Shown: positions 9,557 through 23,187, counted from the stretch's first letter. The stretch is 64,000 nt of DNA from Liolophura sinensis (GCF_032854445.1 NC_088305.1:14123717-14187716), one strand, 5' to 3'. Notes: a model not told the origin generated them from the sequence alone. Program-made: numbers and translations.

Positions 9557-10639
9557 TTTACTGGACAATCTGTGTTTATTGAAAATATCCGGCACACTGC
9601 TATGACAACATATCCTTTTTTATAACGAGGCAGTTTCGTATTCCAATTTTTAAATATTGTTGAAGGCAAAAATGTCTTATTGAACTTATTGAGATATCAG
9701 GAATGTTAGGCAAACGACTTCTAATCACATATATTATCATAAAGACGTCAGGAAATGTTTACAAAAATTACCTAGATTAGGCGAGTGACGGAGACGACAG
9801 CGAAGCCAGACGAATAACTTGAGACGTTACTGAGGGAAGACGTGTGATTCGTGCCTCCGGAACACGCCAGACATGTGATCGGTGAATTAATATCATCAGC
9901 CGCCTAACAATTTTGACAAGACACATGATGGAGTACAACTTTTACCTTTAACGATGAAATAGTTCGATCTCAAAACTCCGGCATTGTCTTAATATGACGA
10001 ATATGCTTAACGTAATATTTAAAACCAGAAGATGAAGTTCTCATTTCAGTTTAGGGTTAGTTTGGAGCAGCTAGGTTTCTCATTTATTCTCTGGTATTCA
10101 TCAATACCAATGTGATTAAGCTATCTAACACTTTTCATCTTCTTTGTCTATTTCTTTAAAAGAAGATGAATGGGAAAAATGTCACAGATAAACCGATTTT
10201 GGAAATTTCTGTCGACAAGATTGAAGACGAAGACACAAGACGAAGGAAGACAGAACAACACATGTTGCAAGACAAACGTAGACGTAACACTGTCTCCTGT
10301 CATCCATTATAGGGTGTATAAATTTATAATGTGTAGGTTTTTCGGGAAACTTTTGCCTTAGTAGTACTAAAACCTGCGTTTTATGCTTAGGTAGATGAAA
10401 TACAAATTTAATTTGAGGGAGAGGTCAAGAAGATATCTGACACGATATGTTGCAAAGAAGTGAACATGAATAGATTTTGGTGTTACCCGGTAGAAGACGG
10501 CGATGAGAAATTTACTACAGGCTATCAAAAAACTAGACCATAACCACTGTGAAACTTTTCTCTGGTCTGCAAAAAGAGATTTTTGATTGATGGCTATTCC
10601 TACAATAGTCAATAAATCTATAGATTGGTCGTTCTTTGC
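9557..10639. other. non-coding, nothing recognised
   Basis: AT-rich unique-looking sequence. Short open frames at 10170-10361 and 10367-10612 show no motif or splice context that would support a gene. Confidence 0.5.
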
Positions 10640-10736
10640 AGATCGATTTCCAACACTAGCAGACTCGAAATTTCTCCCTAGTCAAAACTATCTACACGTA
10701 GCTGGTCATTGTGGCCGCTTGTTTGAATGGAGCTCT
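10640..10736 (+). repeat. short direct duplicate: empty-site copy
   Basis: Matches 11168-11240 plus 11511-11534 (AGACTCGAAATTTCTCCC, TATCTACACGTAGCTGGTCA, TTGTTTGAAT.GAGCTC) without the SINE that interrupts the second copy. It shows one copy of the AGCTGGTCATTGT target. Confidence 0.8.
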
Positions 10737-11167
10737 CAGCGGCTCGACGCTTGCTTAACGTGAACAAGTGTATCGGATATTTGACAAAATGCGACAGTTT
10801 TCTTTTGGCTCACCTGACTTTTCCACTGTGTCAGCGTGTACGCGTTAATTAATTGACTGGCATTTTGTCATCACTCATAAAAATAAAATCAAAATATGAA
10901 AATAGCACAGCATCTTTAAGATCTTTTATATTAATGTAGTATAGCATACATAATGTTATTTACATTGAATCATGGCCAGTGCTTCACTGAGTCGTGAGAA
11001 AGTACTTTTAATTACTTTGAAGCACAACGTCTAGCTTATCCCTGAGATAGTCAGCCAATGACATCATCGCTTGCTTTAGGACCGAGAGCAGCTTTCATAC
11101 TGCACCATCCTTGATATACGTATAAGATGAATTCTACTACCAGAGATCAGCTGATTTATATGTATTT

Positions 11168-11534
11168 TGAACGATTTCCTACATTAGAAGACTCGAAATT
11201 TCTCCCCTGTCAAAACTATCTACACGTAGCTGGTCATTGTTTATTTATTTGATTGGTGTTTTACGCCTTACTCAAGAATATTTCACTTATACGACGGCGG
11301 TCAGCATTATGGTGGGCGGAAACCGGGCAGAGCCCGGGAGAAACCCACGACCATCTGCAGGTTGGTGGAAGACGTTCCCATGTAGGGCCGGAGAGGAAGC
11401 ATGAGCTGGACTTGAACTCACAGCGACCGCATTGGTGAGAGACTCCTGGGTCATTACGATGCGCTAGCGCGCTAACCAGCTGAGCCACGGAGGCCCCAGC
11501 TGGTCATTGTGGCCACTTGTTTGAATCGAGCTCT
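11168..11534 (+). repeat. short direct duplicate: SINE-occupied copy
   Basis: Second copy of the ~97-bp duplicate, about 530 bp downstream of the first, split by the SINE at 11241-11497. The DNA between the two copies shows no gene. Confidence 0.8.
11228..11510 (-). mobile_element. full-length SINE family A with 13-bp target-site duplication
   Basis: The body is 11241-11497, with AGCTGGTCATTGT at 11228-11240 and 11498-11510. Head, middle and tail are all present and close to the 1405 and 19775 copies. The duplicate at 10640-10736 shows the unoccupied target. Open frames 11253-11438 and 11261-11488 are SINE sequence. Confidence 0.92.
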
Positions 11535-12473
11535 TTAACGCAAATAAAATGACATGGTCAACTAATTAGGACTATATACAGAGTATAGCAGGCATAAGGA
11601 TGTAGATACTCTTGAGAGAAAAATTGTAGGCATAAATCTATAATAAAGGAAATACACTACATGTAGCATATTCACACGGATATTACAGATTTATGGTCCA
11701 AAACGGTGTTTAAAAGAACATTTGTGATTGGCTGTCTAAATCGGTGATAAGTCTATTAACTCTGGGGGAAAGTAATCAGTAGACCAATGATGAGCATGCT
11801 GCGTTGTAAATAACGGCATTTCTGACTGGATCACAGACACGGGGAAGTATTACTTTGCCCCCGTGAAAAATTTAAGTTAATAAATTCTTTTTTTTGGGGG
11901 GTCGTCGGAAAAAAGAAAAGAGAATCATAAAACCATTTCTCTTCCGCGGATCCGTATGTGACACTGTTGCTTCACTAGTCATTTGTTTCGAACATGGAAT
12001 TAAAAGTTCAAGTAAGATGTATACAATGTAGAACGTCTTTGTCCTTATCTGTGCCATTGGAACACATAATCCAAATGTGTATTGAATAGAAGAAGTGTCG
12101 ACAAAGTGAATCTAAGCTTAAATGTTGAAATTCAAATGTGTAAGTAAGATCTTTTCTCAAATGAGCGATGTGATCAAAAGGTAGTTTCGCGGAATGAGTG
12201 TCGTGTTTGCTCCGGTGGCGGCCGCCCTCAATGCAGCTTCACCTTTGTGCTTCAATAACAGTAATTCCCCATCTAACAGTTTAAAGGTTTGATATACATC
12301 GCCTGCTTTCCCAAAATAAATAAAACGTTGTCACAGTAGCAGTTTATGTAAAAGCTTATTTATGACCTCCCCCGCTCACCTCTCCAATAGATACCCGTCA
12401 ACATAATGAGCCAATGCAAATTGAATTGTGTACCGTCATGCGGCTATCCTGTTGAATTCACTTATAATAGGCA
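11535..12473. other. non-coding, nothing recognised
   Basis: No repeat or exon recognised. The open frame at 11872-12057 (minus) spans a T/G homopolymer tract and has no supporting features. Confidence 0.45.
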
Positions 12474-12745
12474 GGCCCCAATATCACAGTTGGTAGAGCA
12501 AATTTGTAATTTCTTCGCTTGGCGTTCAGCAAGAAGGGGATAGTGCAACGACTGGTTGGCCCGTATCAGTATAATGGCTCGGGGGGAGGGGGGGGGGTCG
12601 CTTACTTACCTTCTCAGTGAAGCAGCACTAGATAAAAGAGGGGTGGAAATCCGTCCTGCAAAAAGGAGGTACATTACCAGGGAATCCTTCGTCGTCATAT
12701 GACTGAAAAATTGTGCGACGTTAAACCCCAAGCACTCACTTATTC
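12474..12745 (+). mobile_element. SINE family C, full length but diverged
   Basis: In sense orientation: head with CAGTTGGTAGAGCA (A box), GCTTGGCGTTCAGCAAGAAGG, CAACGACTGGTTGGCCC, a G-run at 12581-12597, AGCAGCACTAGATAAAAGAG, and tail TCATATGACTGAAAAATTG...AAGCACTCAC. The B-box region is shortened. Confidence 0.72.
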
Positions 12746-14534
12746 ACTTATAATACAGCATCGCTGAGGATTTAATTATGTCTTAAAATTTACTTTATAT
12801 ATGTTTGCTTTTCATGCACAGTAAATATTTGATTACGAAGCGTTGCGATATTCGATGTTTAACTTTATACATTTTAAAAAATTTTTTGAATATTTTTCAA
12901 TGTTTGAAGAAAATCTGGAATATATAGTTTTCAGATATTGAAATAACAAGAAAAAAGAAAACTTTCGATAACTTGGTAATCAATGTTTTCAATATAAGTT
13001 TTTGTCTTTATGTATATATTTTGTTTTACATTTTTAAACAAGAAAAGAAATATTGAATGTAAATAAATATTAACATTGACTAAACAGATAATCTCATGTT
13101 CCTGTTCCATGGGATTTGGCTCTCCCGGTCATGTGATCAGCCAATATATGTTACCCTCGTGACAAGACAACAACGATTTGAATTTAATTGTTGAATGTAT
13201 TTTATCGTTATTAAGCACTGATTTTGTTCTGAGTATCAAAGAGTTTGCATTGAATGCATTTTTCACATTTGATTTGTTATATACTGCAGTGTTTGATCTG
13301 CATTTCCAACAGAAAGAACTTTACGTTTTATTGTTCCAGACAGGAAAATGAAACATTTACGCATGAGCGTAGCGATTAGAGAAACGACTTCTTTGAGACT
13401 GTAAATGTTCGCGAATCTCATACATATTTTCATATGGTTCTTCCAAGAAGAATTAAGTAATATCTTTGCTCCACGTTGATTATGGCCACGTGTTTAAAGC
13501 CCTTGTGATAGTGCATTACTCCTACATAACTTGCTCTGTCAGCAAGAAGGCATTTATTCTCCTCAAGGCCATATCTTTAGCTTGCGTGCTAGTAACTTAG
13601 TTTGCTTGAAGTATATATTATAACGAATTCTGTGGGCTCAAGCGAGATTTCCTAAAACGTAAAATGGGGCGTTTATCCGTTTTGAATTTCATAAAACCTT
13701 TGGTGCATTATTCTATAGCTTCTGTTTTAGACGTTGCTACTGGCATACAATAGCTGTCCTATTTTTGTCCTAATGTAATGTATTTGTGTGAGCGATTTTC
13801 GGGCTTCCTCATAATCTAATCAACGTTCATCCCTAGCCAGCCATCAAGGGCATGCAAAACATTCCGTTTCTGGTGTCCTTGTGTATCACAATTGATTAGT
13901 TTGAAATCAGAGAGCGGTGTTGAGAGCACCATTGTTAGCAAACCTTATTGAGACCACTGGAAAGGGCTGATGTTGCATCGAAAAATAGCTATATCCCGTT
14001 ACACGCGTACGTTTGTTTGAAATAAATCGAACATGGATGGAAAAGGTTTCTTGAAAACCTAATACTATAAGTGGTGATGCTGGCTGCACATTTTGGTGCA
14101 TTTTTATTGTAGTATAACCAAGGGTTTATTTCTTATACTGTTATAGCCGAAAGTGTTGCCTTCTCATCCTCATCTCAGGGAGCCTTGTGGAAAATCTTTT
14201 GACTTTTCTGAGAAATAAGATGTTTTTCATTTCATGACTAATATATTCGATACTGTATAACAGAGATGTCAAGCATTTTATAACCAAGTGTTGATCACTT
14301 TATGAGAAAGACAATGACTATTTTATGAGAAAGACATTGACAACTTAATGACAAAAGTATAGACCGTACCGTGGCTGTGTTGGCTGATTTGCGACATGGA
14401 TGGGGTAAATTTAAAGACAAAGGTGTTGACCTTATCTTTTCTGAAGTAATTCATTCAGAGTGGTCGGTTTCCTAGCATTTCCAGGGGTATAGGAAATTGT
14501 ACATTGTAAATACAATATATGTTAGTATGTGCAT
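12746..14534. other. non-coding, nothing recognised
   Basis: Very AT-rich (notably 12840-13080), without a believable exon. The open frame at 13907-14101 (minus) has no motif. Confidence 0.5.
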
Positions 14535-14812
14535 GTGTGCTTGGGGCTTAACGTCGTACTCAACAATTTTTCATTAGGTCTGTGCAAATATACCGTGGCC
14601 TCTTGTGGTAGGACGAGTCCATGCCGCCAAAGTTCTGCCGCTACTGAAGCATCATTCCAAAGACATCAGACAAGACACTACACCCCGTCACATCATATTG
14701 ACACCTGGCCAGAGTTTCCAGTTTCCTTGTTCTAGCCTCTCAGTGCGGAGCGTCAAGCGAAGCAACAACATGTAGCAGTTATGAAAGTCTTTGTTATTAC
14801 CCGACCCGTTGT
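14535..14812 (-). mobile_element. SINE family B, diverged
   Basis: Antisense landmarks TGCTTGGGGCTTAACGTCGT, CAACAATTTTTCA, GACGAGTCCATGCCGCC, CATCATATTGACACC and TTATTACCCGACCC match the family B copies in the tandem units. The head is lost on the right. Confidence 0.7.
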
Positions 14813-16040
14813 ACATTGTACGTTGTCTATTAACTTTACTTTAATTTCATTGCTCTAACTTAGCAGGTGACTAGATTATTTTCAAAAAGAAAAGATCAGG
14901 TGATTTATTAACATTTCCTGGAAAGACCAACATTATTCCAGTCATGACAGTTGCGTAATTGTAAATTTAAACCCCACTGAATAGCTAAAATCCTTCATGA
15001 ATTTGTAATGCAATGCGAAAAACAAATTTTTTTAACGATGCTACGAATGAAAAATAAGTACTCATTTGCACGGGAGTCGGACATTTGTTTTATTTCCGAT
15101 ACCTGGGTAATTGCCCTTTAGGGATATCCGAGTCTGCCACGAGCACACCAGGGATCTCCATATGTCAGGGCCCCTGCACGCAAAGTAATGAATGTGTTCA
15201 TGGTCCGTAATTGAGGTCACTACTAACCCGCATTCATTATCTGGTGAACGGGGATCGGAAACTAAATCTTTATTTATTGATAGCTGATCGTTTACATCTA
15301 GATGGAAGCTATTGTATGAACGGCGACAATATAAGTATCAGTATTTCGGTGCTGACATACAATGTAGGCCTATGTAGATGGTTGAATCGAGGATGATCAC
15401 CACAAAACACTCTGTAGGATGTATAAAAAAGCCCGTCTTTACAAGCTGCTTGCAACTTCATTGATGTCTTTATTGCGTAAAAGGCATACAGGAAGTCTCG
15501 CTGCTTCGGATAGTTCTAGTACTGGCTCGACGCAACTTGTAAAGCGCAAGGCCGAAGAGGTCGCATATTGGAATCCAGCTCTCGCTGTTTCTGTTGCGTC
15601 AGAAAGTTTGCCAGTTTCCAAGCGAAGGTAGATGGTTTAGTCAACTCTTCGGTTTCCTACACCTATAAACGTGAACGCCATCATATAAGTGTAAACGTTT
15701 TCAGTGCGGCATTAAACACCAATCAAACATGTCCACAAATAAATAGTGATGCTTAAGTCCAATGTTCAACGTCAAGTCATTAATGTACATGTAGAAACGA
15801 GTCGGATGGAAATTCAGATCTATAGTTTCAAAATGAGAGACATCGTTTGCAATATCAAATATTGCTATTCTGGCATATATAACATCGTTGTTATCACATT
15901 TGATGTCATATGATGCCACAGAAGATAGAATTCATATGTTTTTTGACAGAAGGCACAGCTTTTCCACACTTTCTTGCAATATCACAATACACTGTTGTCG
16001 GGTTTACTCAATATAATTAAAGACGGATACAGCATACATA
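14813..16040. other. non-coding, nothing recognised
   Basis: Short open frames at 15211-15756 overlap in several frames and show neither splice signals nor domain motifs. Confidence 0.45.
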
Positions 16041-16220
16041 GAAAGTGAAACCAGAGCAGCGACGACAGTGTGATAGTTACCAAATGGTCACATTTGACCG
16101 GTGAAATGCAGCCTCTTGTCAATTGACCTCAGTCAGGGTTTTATTTTAACTATTCATGAGAATGCATAAATAGTAGAATTCCACGCTCCCTACCACCATT
16201 GCTTTAGCAGAATTAGGTAA
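16041..16220 (+). repeat. dispersed repeat family D, copy 1
   Basis: Contains GCAGCGACGACAGTGTGATAG, AAATGGTCACATTTGACCGG, CCTCTTGTCAATTGACCTC and an end AGCAGAATTAGGTAAA. The same landmarks recur at 18771-19140, and the first again at 23188-23250. Class unknown. Confidence 0.55.
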
Positions 16221-18770
16221 AAAAAATGCAATTAAAAAATGCAAAAATGTCGCTATTACTAGAAATACTCAAAATGCTATATTGTTATCATATTTCACTT
16301 ATTACGGCAAAATAGATGCTCCCGTCTGAGGTCAGATGATTGGCCTGCCTTATGACAGACAAAAATCAGGCCTGATTTTATTTCTGGTTCGACCAACCCA
16401 ATCCTCTTAAGGACAGAAATGACTCCAGGTCATTGATTACTAGCGCCGATATCGTTTCTAAGATGACGTACTTTGTCTTAAACGCCTAGGTGGTGTGAAA
16501 AACTTTGGACTGGAATTAATCCATCGATTCCAGACAGATATTGTGCCAAGGGCAGGATTTAACGCCATTGTTTGTCTACAAGTTGCGTTCACAATTATAA
16601 AGATTTGGAGTTAAGCCCCTTTGAGATATACCCAAACAATGGTTTTACACCTGGTTTGGCACCAGCCAGAGCGATGTATGTGCCCACCAGATTTGCAAGA
16701 GCCCGGACTTATAGGAGCCTTGAGACGTCGAGTATTACGAGTGGTGCTAAGCCGAGATATCCGCACTCATTCGCTTCTATTATTAGCCTGGAGAGGTGTT
16801 CTCAACAACACAGTCGTGTAAAATGGCAAGCTCGTCCTCAGGTGCCCTGTTTCCCAATAACCGTTAACGTGGAAGTGTGAGCTGTCCGGTCTGTCTTTAC
16901 CGCGGCGGTAACAATCATGCTGCACTCAAGTGGCAGACTGAGAACGCTCTGTTGCTTCCGGAAAGAAGGCCAACTCAATTGTCAGGGTGAGTGCTGGTGT
17001 TGTCGTATTAAGCAAGACTACATACAGTGTGGTGAAAGTCGAAGGAAAGCCCTTTTACGCCAAAGGCTTCATAACACTATGTTTTACAAGTAGGCTTCAC
17101 ATTTCACAACTTGCAAAACCTTCTGTACAGTGTCTCAAGTAATTTTTATGTATTCATCAACGCTAAAATATCTAAATTGTAAGATTTAGTGTGCCATATG
17201 ACAACTTGGATAATTTTAACAAACAGTGTACAGCAGACTATTTTGGAAACGGAATTATCAACTTGGGACGCCTGTTTATGGTTTGATAGAGGTATACGAA
17301 TGTCGGCCGTAATGGCGCTGTTACATAAATAATCTTCATATTATGAAAACATTAATAGATTTCTTACACATACCATACGTAACACGGATTCTTTTTAATA
17401 GAACACACGTTGTCTAGCCTTGAGTTAATGTTTGAGCTATTCATAAAAAACAATGGGTATCGTTTCTTCATTCGATGACTTGAAAACTTGTAGGTCTGTA
17501 GCAAGATGTGCCAGACAATAACAATAATATGTATTCTATCTTGAATTCCACAAAGGTTTGCCATCAAAGACTCATTTGGAAAACTGTATTTTCAAATCAT
17601 GGCATAGAGAGTGGCACGCTTTCAATCCCAGCAAAGCTTGGTGAAAAAAATCATACCAGAAACTACTGTTCCTTAAAGGCGTTAGTATATTTGTCACACA
17701 TACCATATATAATATCCGCCCCTCGGAGAGATCCGATTTTTAAGATCAGCGCTCTCATTTGATTTATTTTTTTTGTGAATGTCTCGTGAAGCGGGATTCT
17801 CATTTAATCGAACTTGCAATACATGTTCAAACTAGTTACCTAGAAGAATTATTTATTGTTTATATTTGACCTTGAGGTACATTTCAAGGTCGTAACCACA
17901 TTTACCATGCATATTTAAAAAGATGTTGGAGTGCATTGAACGATGCTTTATTTTTGATCTTTAATCCATGAATTTATGCCCACTAACTAATTTTTCGATG
18001 TAATTATATATTACATTACACAATGTGCTCATAGATGTTAATTGTTCTTAATGTCAACTGCTGCTTAAGGAAATCTGAAATTGGCAAGTGTCCCAATAAC
18101 ATGACGAACTGGTTTGTGCATGTGTCAGTTTAATTTATCATATATCATTGCAAGAGGGTTGATCGGGTACTTTATGCATTGAGCGCATGTCCGTGTGTGC
18201 GGCGAGCGTACATTATATACATCATTTAGACCTGCTGGCTATACAGATGGAATTGATATTTACAATATCGTGTCTATTCTGGTTGAACAAAGAAATCAAT
18301 ACTCTTAAACTTCATAGCTTATCAACTAATTGTCATATTCGATATCCTTGCTTCAGTCATGTTAGATAAAAGGCCTGCATGTGAGTCTGGCTGAAACACC
18401 TTATCCGTAGCCGGAAGTTGAGTGGGGATAAATCATCTCAAGAGGAAGGGATCTCGAAAATCAGAAAGCTGACTTAGTTAAGACTTCTTTACAGAACAAT
18501 TATTCTGTGTTTGCATTATCCAATAGCTATTATCTAATTCACACTTTCGAGGATCCAACTTATGCTGCCTTATTACTCCACCCACTGTAACTCTCTAATA
18601 AACACCGTTCCATGTTGTGGCTCGTTAAAAGACATTTGCCAGTGGCGTCTGTGATGCAATAAATATGAAATTGCCTGGCAGCATTCTAAAGAGCGTGGGA
18701 CGTAGTGGGATCTAGAGGTCTGCGCCGAAAGTGGCCATTGAAATACGCCTACACCATACAGTATAGAAAA
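16221..18770. other. non-coding, nothing recognised
   Basis: The two overlapping plus-strand open frames at 16572-16880 are in different frames with ordinary codon content and no domain. I see no repeat here and cannot support a gene. Confidence 0.45.
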
Positions 18771-19140
18771 CCGTAGCAGTAATGCCAGATAAATAGTGTG
18801 ATAGTTGACAAATGATCACACATAACCTGTGATTTTCGGTCTCCCATCAATTTGCTGACTCGAACAGGCTTTCATTCTAATTGTGCCAAATGGTCACAAG
18901 TAACCGGTCATTTCCGACCTTTGGTCAGTTTACCTCTTTCAGGCATTTATGGTCACACATAACCAGTGAGTTCCGGCCTGTTGTCAACTTATTTCAGTCA
19001 GGCTTAGATTTCAAATGTTGCAAAATCCGGCCTCTTGTGATTTTACCTCGTCCATGTTTTCACCCTAATTGTTCATACACATGCTTAATTAGTAGCAACA
19101 TACACGCCCCTATAACAATTGCTTAAGCAAAATTAGGTAA
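18771..19140 (+). repeat. dispersed repeat family D, copy 2 with internal tandem
   Basis: Starts with the GTAGCAGTAATGCCAG...AGTGTGATAGTTGACAAATG landmark and ends GCTTAAGCAAAATTAGGTAA like copy 1. Its middle repeats a ~57-bp segment (ATGGTCACA..TAACC...GGCCT..GTCA..TTACCTC) about three times, where copy 1 has it once. Confidence 0.55.
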
Positions 19141-19229
19141 ACAGAGAAATAGTGCATTCATGTTAAACAATTTTACATCTATAGACATTATAAGCTGGAT
19201 ACTATGCTATCAACGTCTTCTTGCTTCTT

Positions 19230-19430
19230 TTAAAATCAAGTGATGTATGCTGGAGTCAAACCGGGTGGGGAGTCATGTCTGGTGTCCTCGGCATGATACT
19301 TCAGAGGAGACAGCAGTTTGGTGGCATGTGCTCGCCCCGCCACATGAAGACACAGTATACGTGCACACATCCTATGACATCCTCCTCATCATATGATGGA
19401 CAAATTATGATGTACGTCGTAAAACATGCT
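19230..19430 (+). mobile_element. SINE family B remnant, sense
   Basis: Contains GTCATGTCTGGTGTCCTCGG, CATGATACTTCAG and a degraded tail (CATATGATGGACAAATTATG, ACGTCGTAAAACATGC) in the order of family B. The head is not recognisable. Confidence 0.6.
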
Positions 19431-19762
19431 TATTGATATATGACGTTTATTTCTCTAATAGTTTAAGTAACATTGCGCGGATTTATAAATTCTTTTAGCC
19501 ATTTATACATATTTTGGTTATATAATTATAATTACATGACATTATTTCTTTGTCCAAGGTTTGGTGTCATTTGCAGAATAGAGACTCTGCTGGCACGACA
19601 TACGCACAAGCCGCGAATCGTTCACGAATTGCTGACCGGTTGAATATGACTGAAATCTTTGAACAGTATTAAGAATTTTTTCAGGCTGGAGAACAGAGAA
19701 ACTCATTCCGTACATATTTCTGGATGGCATTACTGTAAACGTAATATGATATATATAAATCT

Positions 19763-20046
19763 TAAAAGCCAACGGGGGCCTCCGTGGCTCAGTCGGTTAA
19801 AGCGCTAGTGCAGCGTAATGACCCAGGAGTCTCTCACCAATGCGGTCGCTGTGAGTTCAAGTCCAGCTCATGCTGGCGGCCGTACGTGAGAAGGTCTGCC
19901 AGCAACCTGCGGATGGTCGTGGGTTTCCCCCGGGCTCTGCCCGGTTTCCACCCACCATAATGCTGGCCGCCGTCGAATAAGTGAAATATTCTTGAGTACG
20001 GCGTAAAACACCAATCAAAAAAATAAAAAAAAAATAAAAGCCAACG
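19763..20046 (+). mobile_element. full-length SINE family A with 12-bp target-site duplication
   Basis: The body is 19775-20034, in sense orientation on the plus strand; TAAAAGCCAACG occurs at 19763-19774 and 20035-20046. The A box lies at 19785-19796 (TGGCTCAGTCGG) and the B box at 19853-19864 (GAGTTCAAGTCC). The body continues through CCACCCACCATAATGCTGGC and ends CACCAATCAAAAAAATAA. This is the best reference copy in the window. Confidence 0.92.
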
Positions 20047-20048
20047 TT

Positions 20049-20118
20049 TCGCCGTTTCCTCTCATAATGCTGGCCAGCGTCGTATAAGTTAAAGTACGAC
20101 GTGAAATACCAATCTAAT
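20049..20118 (+). mobile_element. SINE family A old tail fragment
   Basis: Directly downstream of the full copy: TCTCATAATGCTGGCCAGCG, GTCGTATAAGTTAAAGTACG and CCAATCTAATA. It is much more diverged than its neighbour, so a young copy landed beside an old one. Confidence 0.6.
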
Positions 20119-20332
20119 AACGTAAGTTAATCTGATAACCGATGTGTATGTTTCTTATCTGAAACAGTAAAGAAAGGATATATAGAATTGTTGATATGGT
20201 AATTTTTTTCTCTTTAAATGCAATGTTTCTTAAAATGTAAAAATTGTTCAAAATTACTTTTAATGTAATCTGTGTAAGTGTACGGTTGTGTGTAAACCTT
20301 TTTAGAGTCTCGTGTTATACATGTATTATGAC

Positions 20333-20494
20333 AGGCTCTTCCATCACATTTGGTAGAGCTTCCGATTCGGGAGCGGTAGATCCAGAGTCAATCTAAGACC
20401 TTAAAAGAGGAAATTGTAGCTTGGCGTTCAGAATGAAGGGGATAAGGGGATTGTTAAGTACAACGTTAAACCCCAAGCACTCACTCACTCACTC
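20333..20494 (+). mobile_element. SINE family C, internally deleted
   Basis: Head TTTGGTAGAGCTTCCGATTC...GAGCGGTAGATCC and GCTTGGCGTTCAGAATGAAG are joined to the tail GTTAAGTACAACGTTAAACC...ACTCACTCACTC. The middle (about 120 bp) is missing. Confidence 0.72.
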
Positions 20495-23187
20495 CATCAG
20501 TCCTATTTCATCGTACAGGAGATGGCATCAACATCCAGTAAACAGGGAAAAGTACTAAGTTTGAGAGTGAAGTCACTGAGATATGATCCTTGTTTAATAG
20601 CATGAACCACTGAATACAACCCATCCAACATATATCCTGAAATCAGAATTTTCAGGCCTTGAAATTGTTAAATAACCTACTTCTGCAGATTACACTATTA
20701 TTAGATGGGGGGAAAATAGATCAACTCGGTCTTATGTTGCAATCAAAGCGCAGCTGAGATACATATTTTTAACTTACAGCTACTTATGAACTAGCATGGT
20801 ACAAGAGATGAATGCTTATTTTTTATTCGTTTCAAACACTCCTTGCGTTTTTCCTTCATCGCTCGGAAATGTTGAAGGCTCGTATTTACACGAATCTGCC
20901 TTAGTTTTACACTTTATATACATTTTTAGCTCTTTGATAGTTTGTGTTGAACGTTGTTTTGGGAATTGGTTTTGCGATTATTGACTCAGAACGTCCATTA
21001 TGGTTTGCGTCTGGCATAAGAATGTTTGACGCCTAGATTGATTAAGGATACACTGGAGCATTCATTTTTACAAGATTAATTGGGTTAAGAACGAAAAAAC
21101 TGCTGTGTTAACGACATGAATCCGCGTATATAGCTACATATTGGGCAATGCTCGTAGAGTGCATATGCGACATACCTTTTGGAGGTTAGGTGATCTTCTG
21201 CATGCTCTACCCGCATTCTTTCAGCCATACACCTAAAACGATCGGTTCGGTTTCACAAATCGTCTTAAGTTCGGTAATTTGCTTAAGTCGGTAGTGTTTT
21301 TTTGTCTAACACGGTCAGACACTTCGTAAGTATAGTATTTCGTTGCTTAAGCAAAAGACTGTTGATTAAGCTATATGTAAGCTTCCAGAAATAACCTGAG
21401 TTACGGCAAAACACATCATGTGCAGTAACCTCAAGTGTTTGTTAAAAAGGAATGATGCAGTTTGAATCATTAAACGGCTCGTCATTTGTCGATCGTTTGT
21501 TTCAATAATCAGTGAGAACATTGCAACATTAGTCGTATGACTCAGATATGTTCATTTTCAGACAGCTGCTACGTATGAAAACATACATTAACAAGAAGGA
21601 TTAAACTACTGTTGACAATTACTTTTGATTTTATTTCAAAATATGTTATATTTTCAGTTTATAAGAACAGGAATTATATAGATATAGTGATATAACAAAT
21701 GTTTTGACACATTTGTCTAAAATGATACTAAAATTCAGTACTCTGTTTCATGTCCATATTCAAAATAGCAACAAGATAAGAGAGAATCGCCCCTGAGTTG
21801 TGTTTCGGCTAGAGTAGAAATGCAGATAATTAAACCTTTTTTATCAAGTGTATTTCACCTCCAGTCTGAAAGGATTTTAAGTTTTTTTTTTCTTTCTAAT
21901 AACTGGGAATCATGTAATGGAAACTGTGTTGCTAATACAGCCACTCCTTCTGTTTTTATAGTTGTAAAAATAAAATCACCACTTTATAATGAGATCCTAG
22001 GTGATAGAGACCTAGAGTATTTTTTACAATAATTTTTTGTCTTAAGCAAAGATAATTAAAACAGTAATTCTTGTAACTGTGGAGAAAAAGGTGTCTGATA
22101 GGTGTCAAGTAGACCTTTTCCCATCGCAAAATAAATTTATTTTCAAGTTTATGTGAAACTAAAAGCCCGTTGAAACCAGCATGCAGGCGAACATCACTGA
22201 TTTGAGGCTGATTCTTATGTACGTACCTCGTCACTGATTTTGGTGGCGTCGGGCGCCTACGCCCAGTAATTTAGAATTAATACCTCGAAGAAAAAAAAAA
22301 CCATTCGAAAATATAACGGTAATTGTGCGTTATTATTATGTAATGTGAATCAAAGCCGTGCTATGTAAGTTTAGATTCTGGAGAGGATGATGCTTTTTGA
22401 TATTCCACACCGTAATGCTCTCAAAAGGACAGCTTACAAGTTGTGGAGCGCGAAAGTCATACCACCATATTTAACTATATATCCTCAAAGATAGCTGGCG
22501 TCATTTGATATAAAAAGTCTGTGCAGTCAGTTAATTTCTAACTCGGTCACCTGATCCCCAACCACATGATGAACCAGAACACTGACTGGATTTCGTGATG
22601 GCCTATGCAAAGAAAGTGAAATTGACCGTATAACATTACCACTACTTCTCCTGCAAAAGCAATTGGATGTATCCAAACAGATCCGAAACCGGCGGTGTAT
22701 TTTCTTCTAGAACATCCGTAAAACAAATCAAAATGTGGCGTTGGATACGAGTTCTGTTGGAGAGGGCACAGATATTTTCCCTAGCATATATGCAAAGCGG
22801 TATTGGGCCGTCTTATGGCAAAATCTAAAATTGTGTCAATGGCCGCGAGGACATCAACCCTTTATTCCATTTGTTTCTTTATGCGTACAATGTACACAGC
22901 GCCATCTGTTAACTGGCTGGTAGCCGTACACAAGGAGAGTAAAGTAAATTTGTAGATCTACTCAGGACTATATTATATTACCTCCGTTATGGCCTGCACG
23001 CATTTGTACTTATACAATTTAGAGAAACGTTATTTTCACTCGGTAAAAAAAAATGGAAAAAGTACGATCAACTAAAAACTGCGAAATTCCTGTTTTTTGA
23101 GTGAGCATCAGTTGGGATTTTTATTTTCTGTGAGATATATAATGGCGCCAATATGTAAACCCCCAACCATCATAAGGACTACAGCAA
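20495..23187. other. non-coding, nothing recognised
   Basis: No exon, RNA gene or repeat I can name. A stretch near 22600-22670 (GCAAAGAAAGTGAAATTGACC) weakly resembles the left part of repeat D. Confidence 0.4.
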
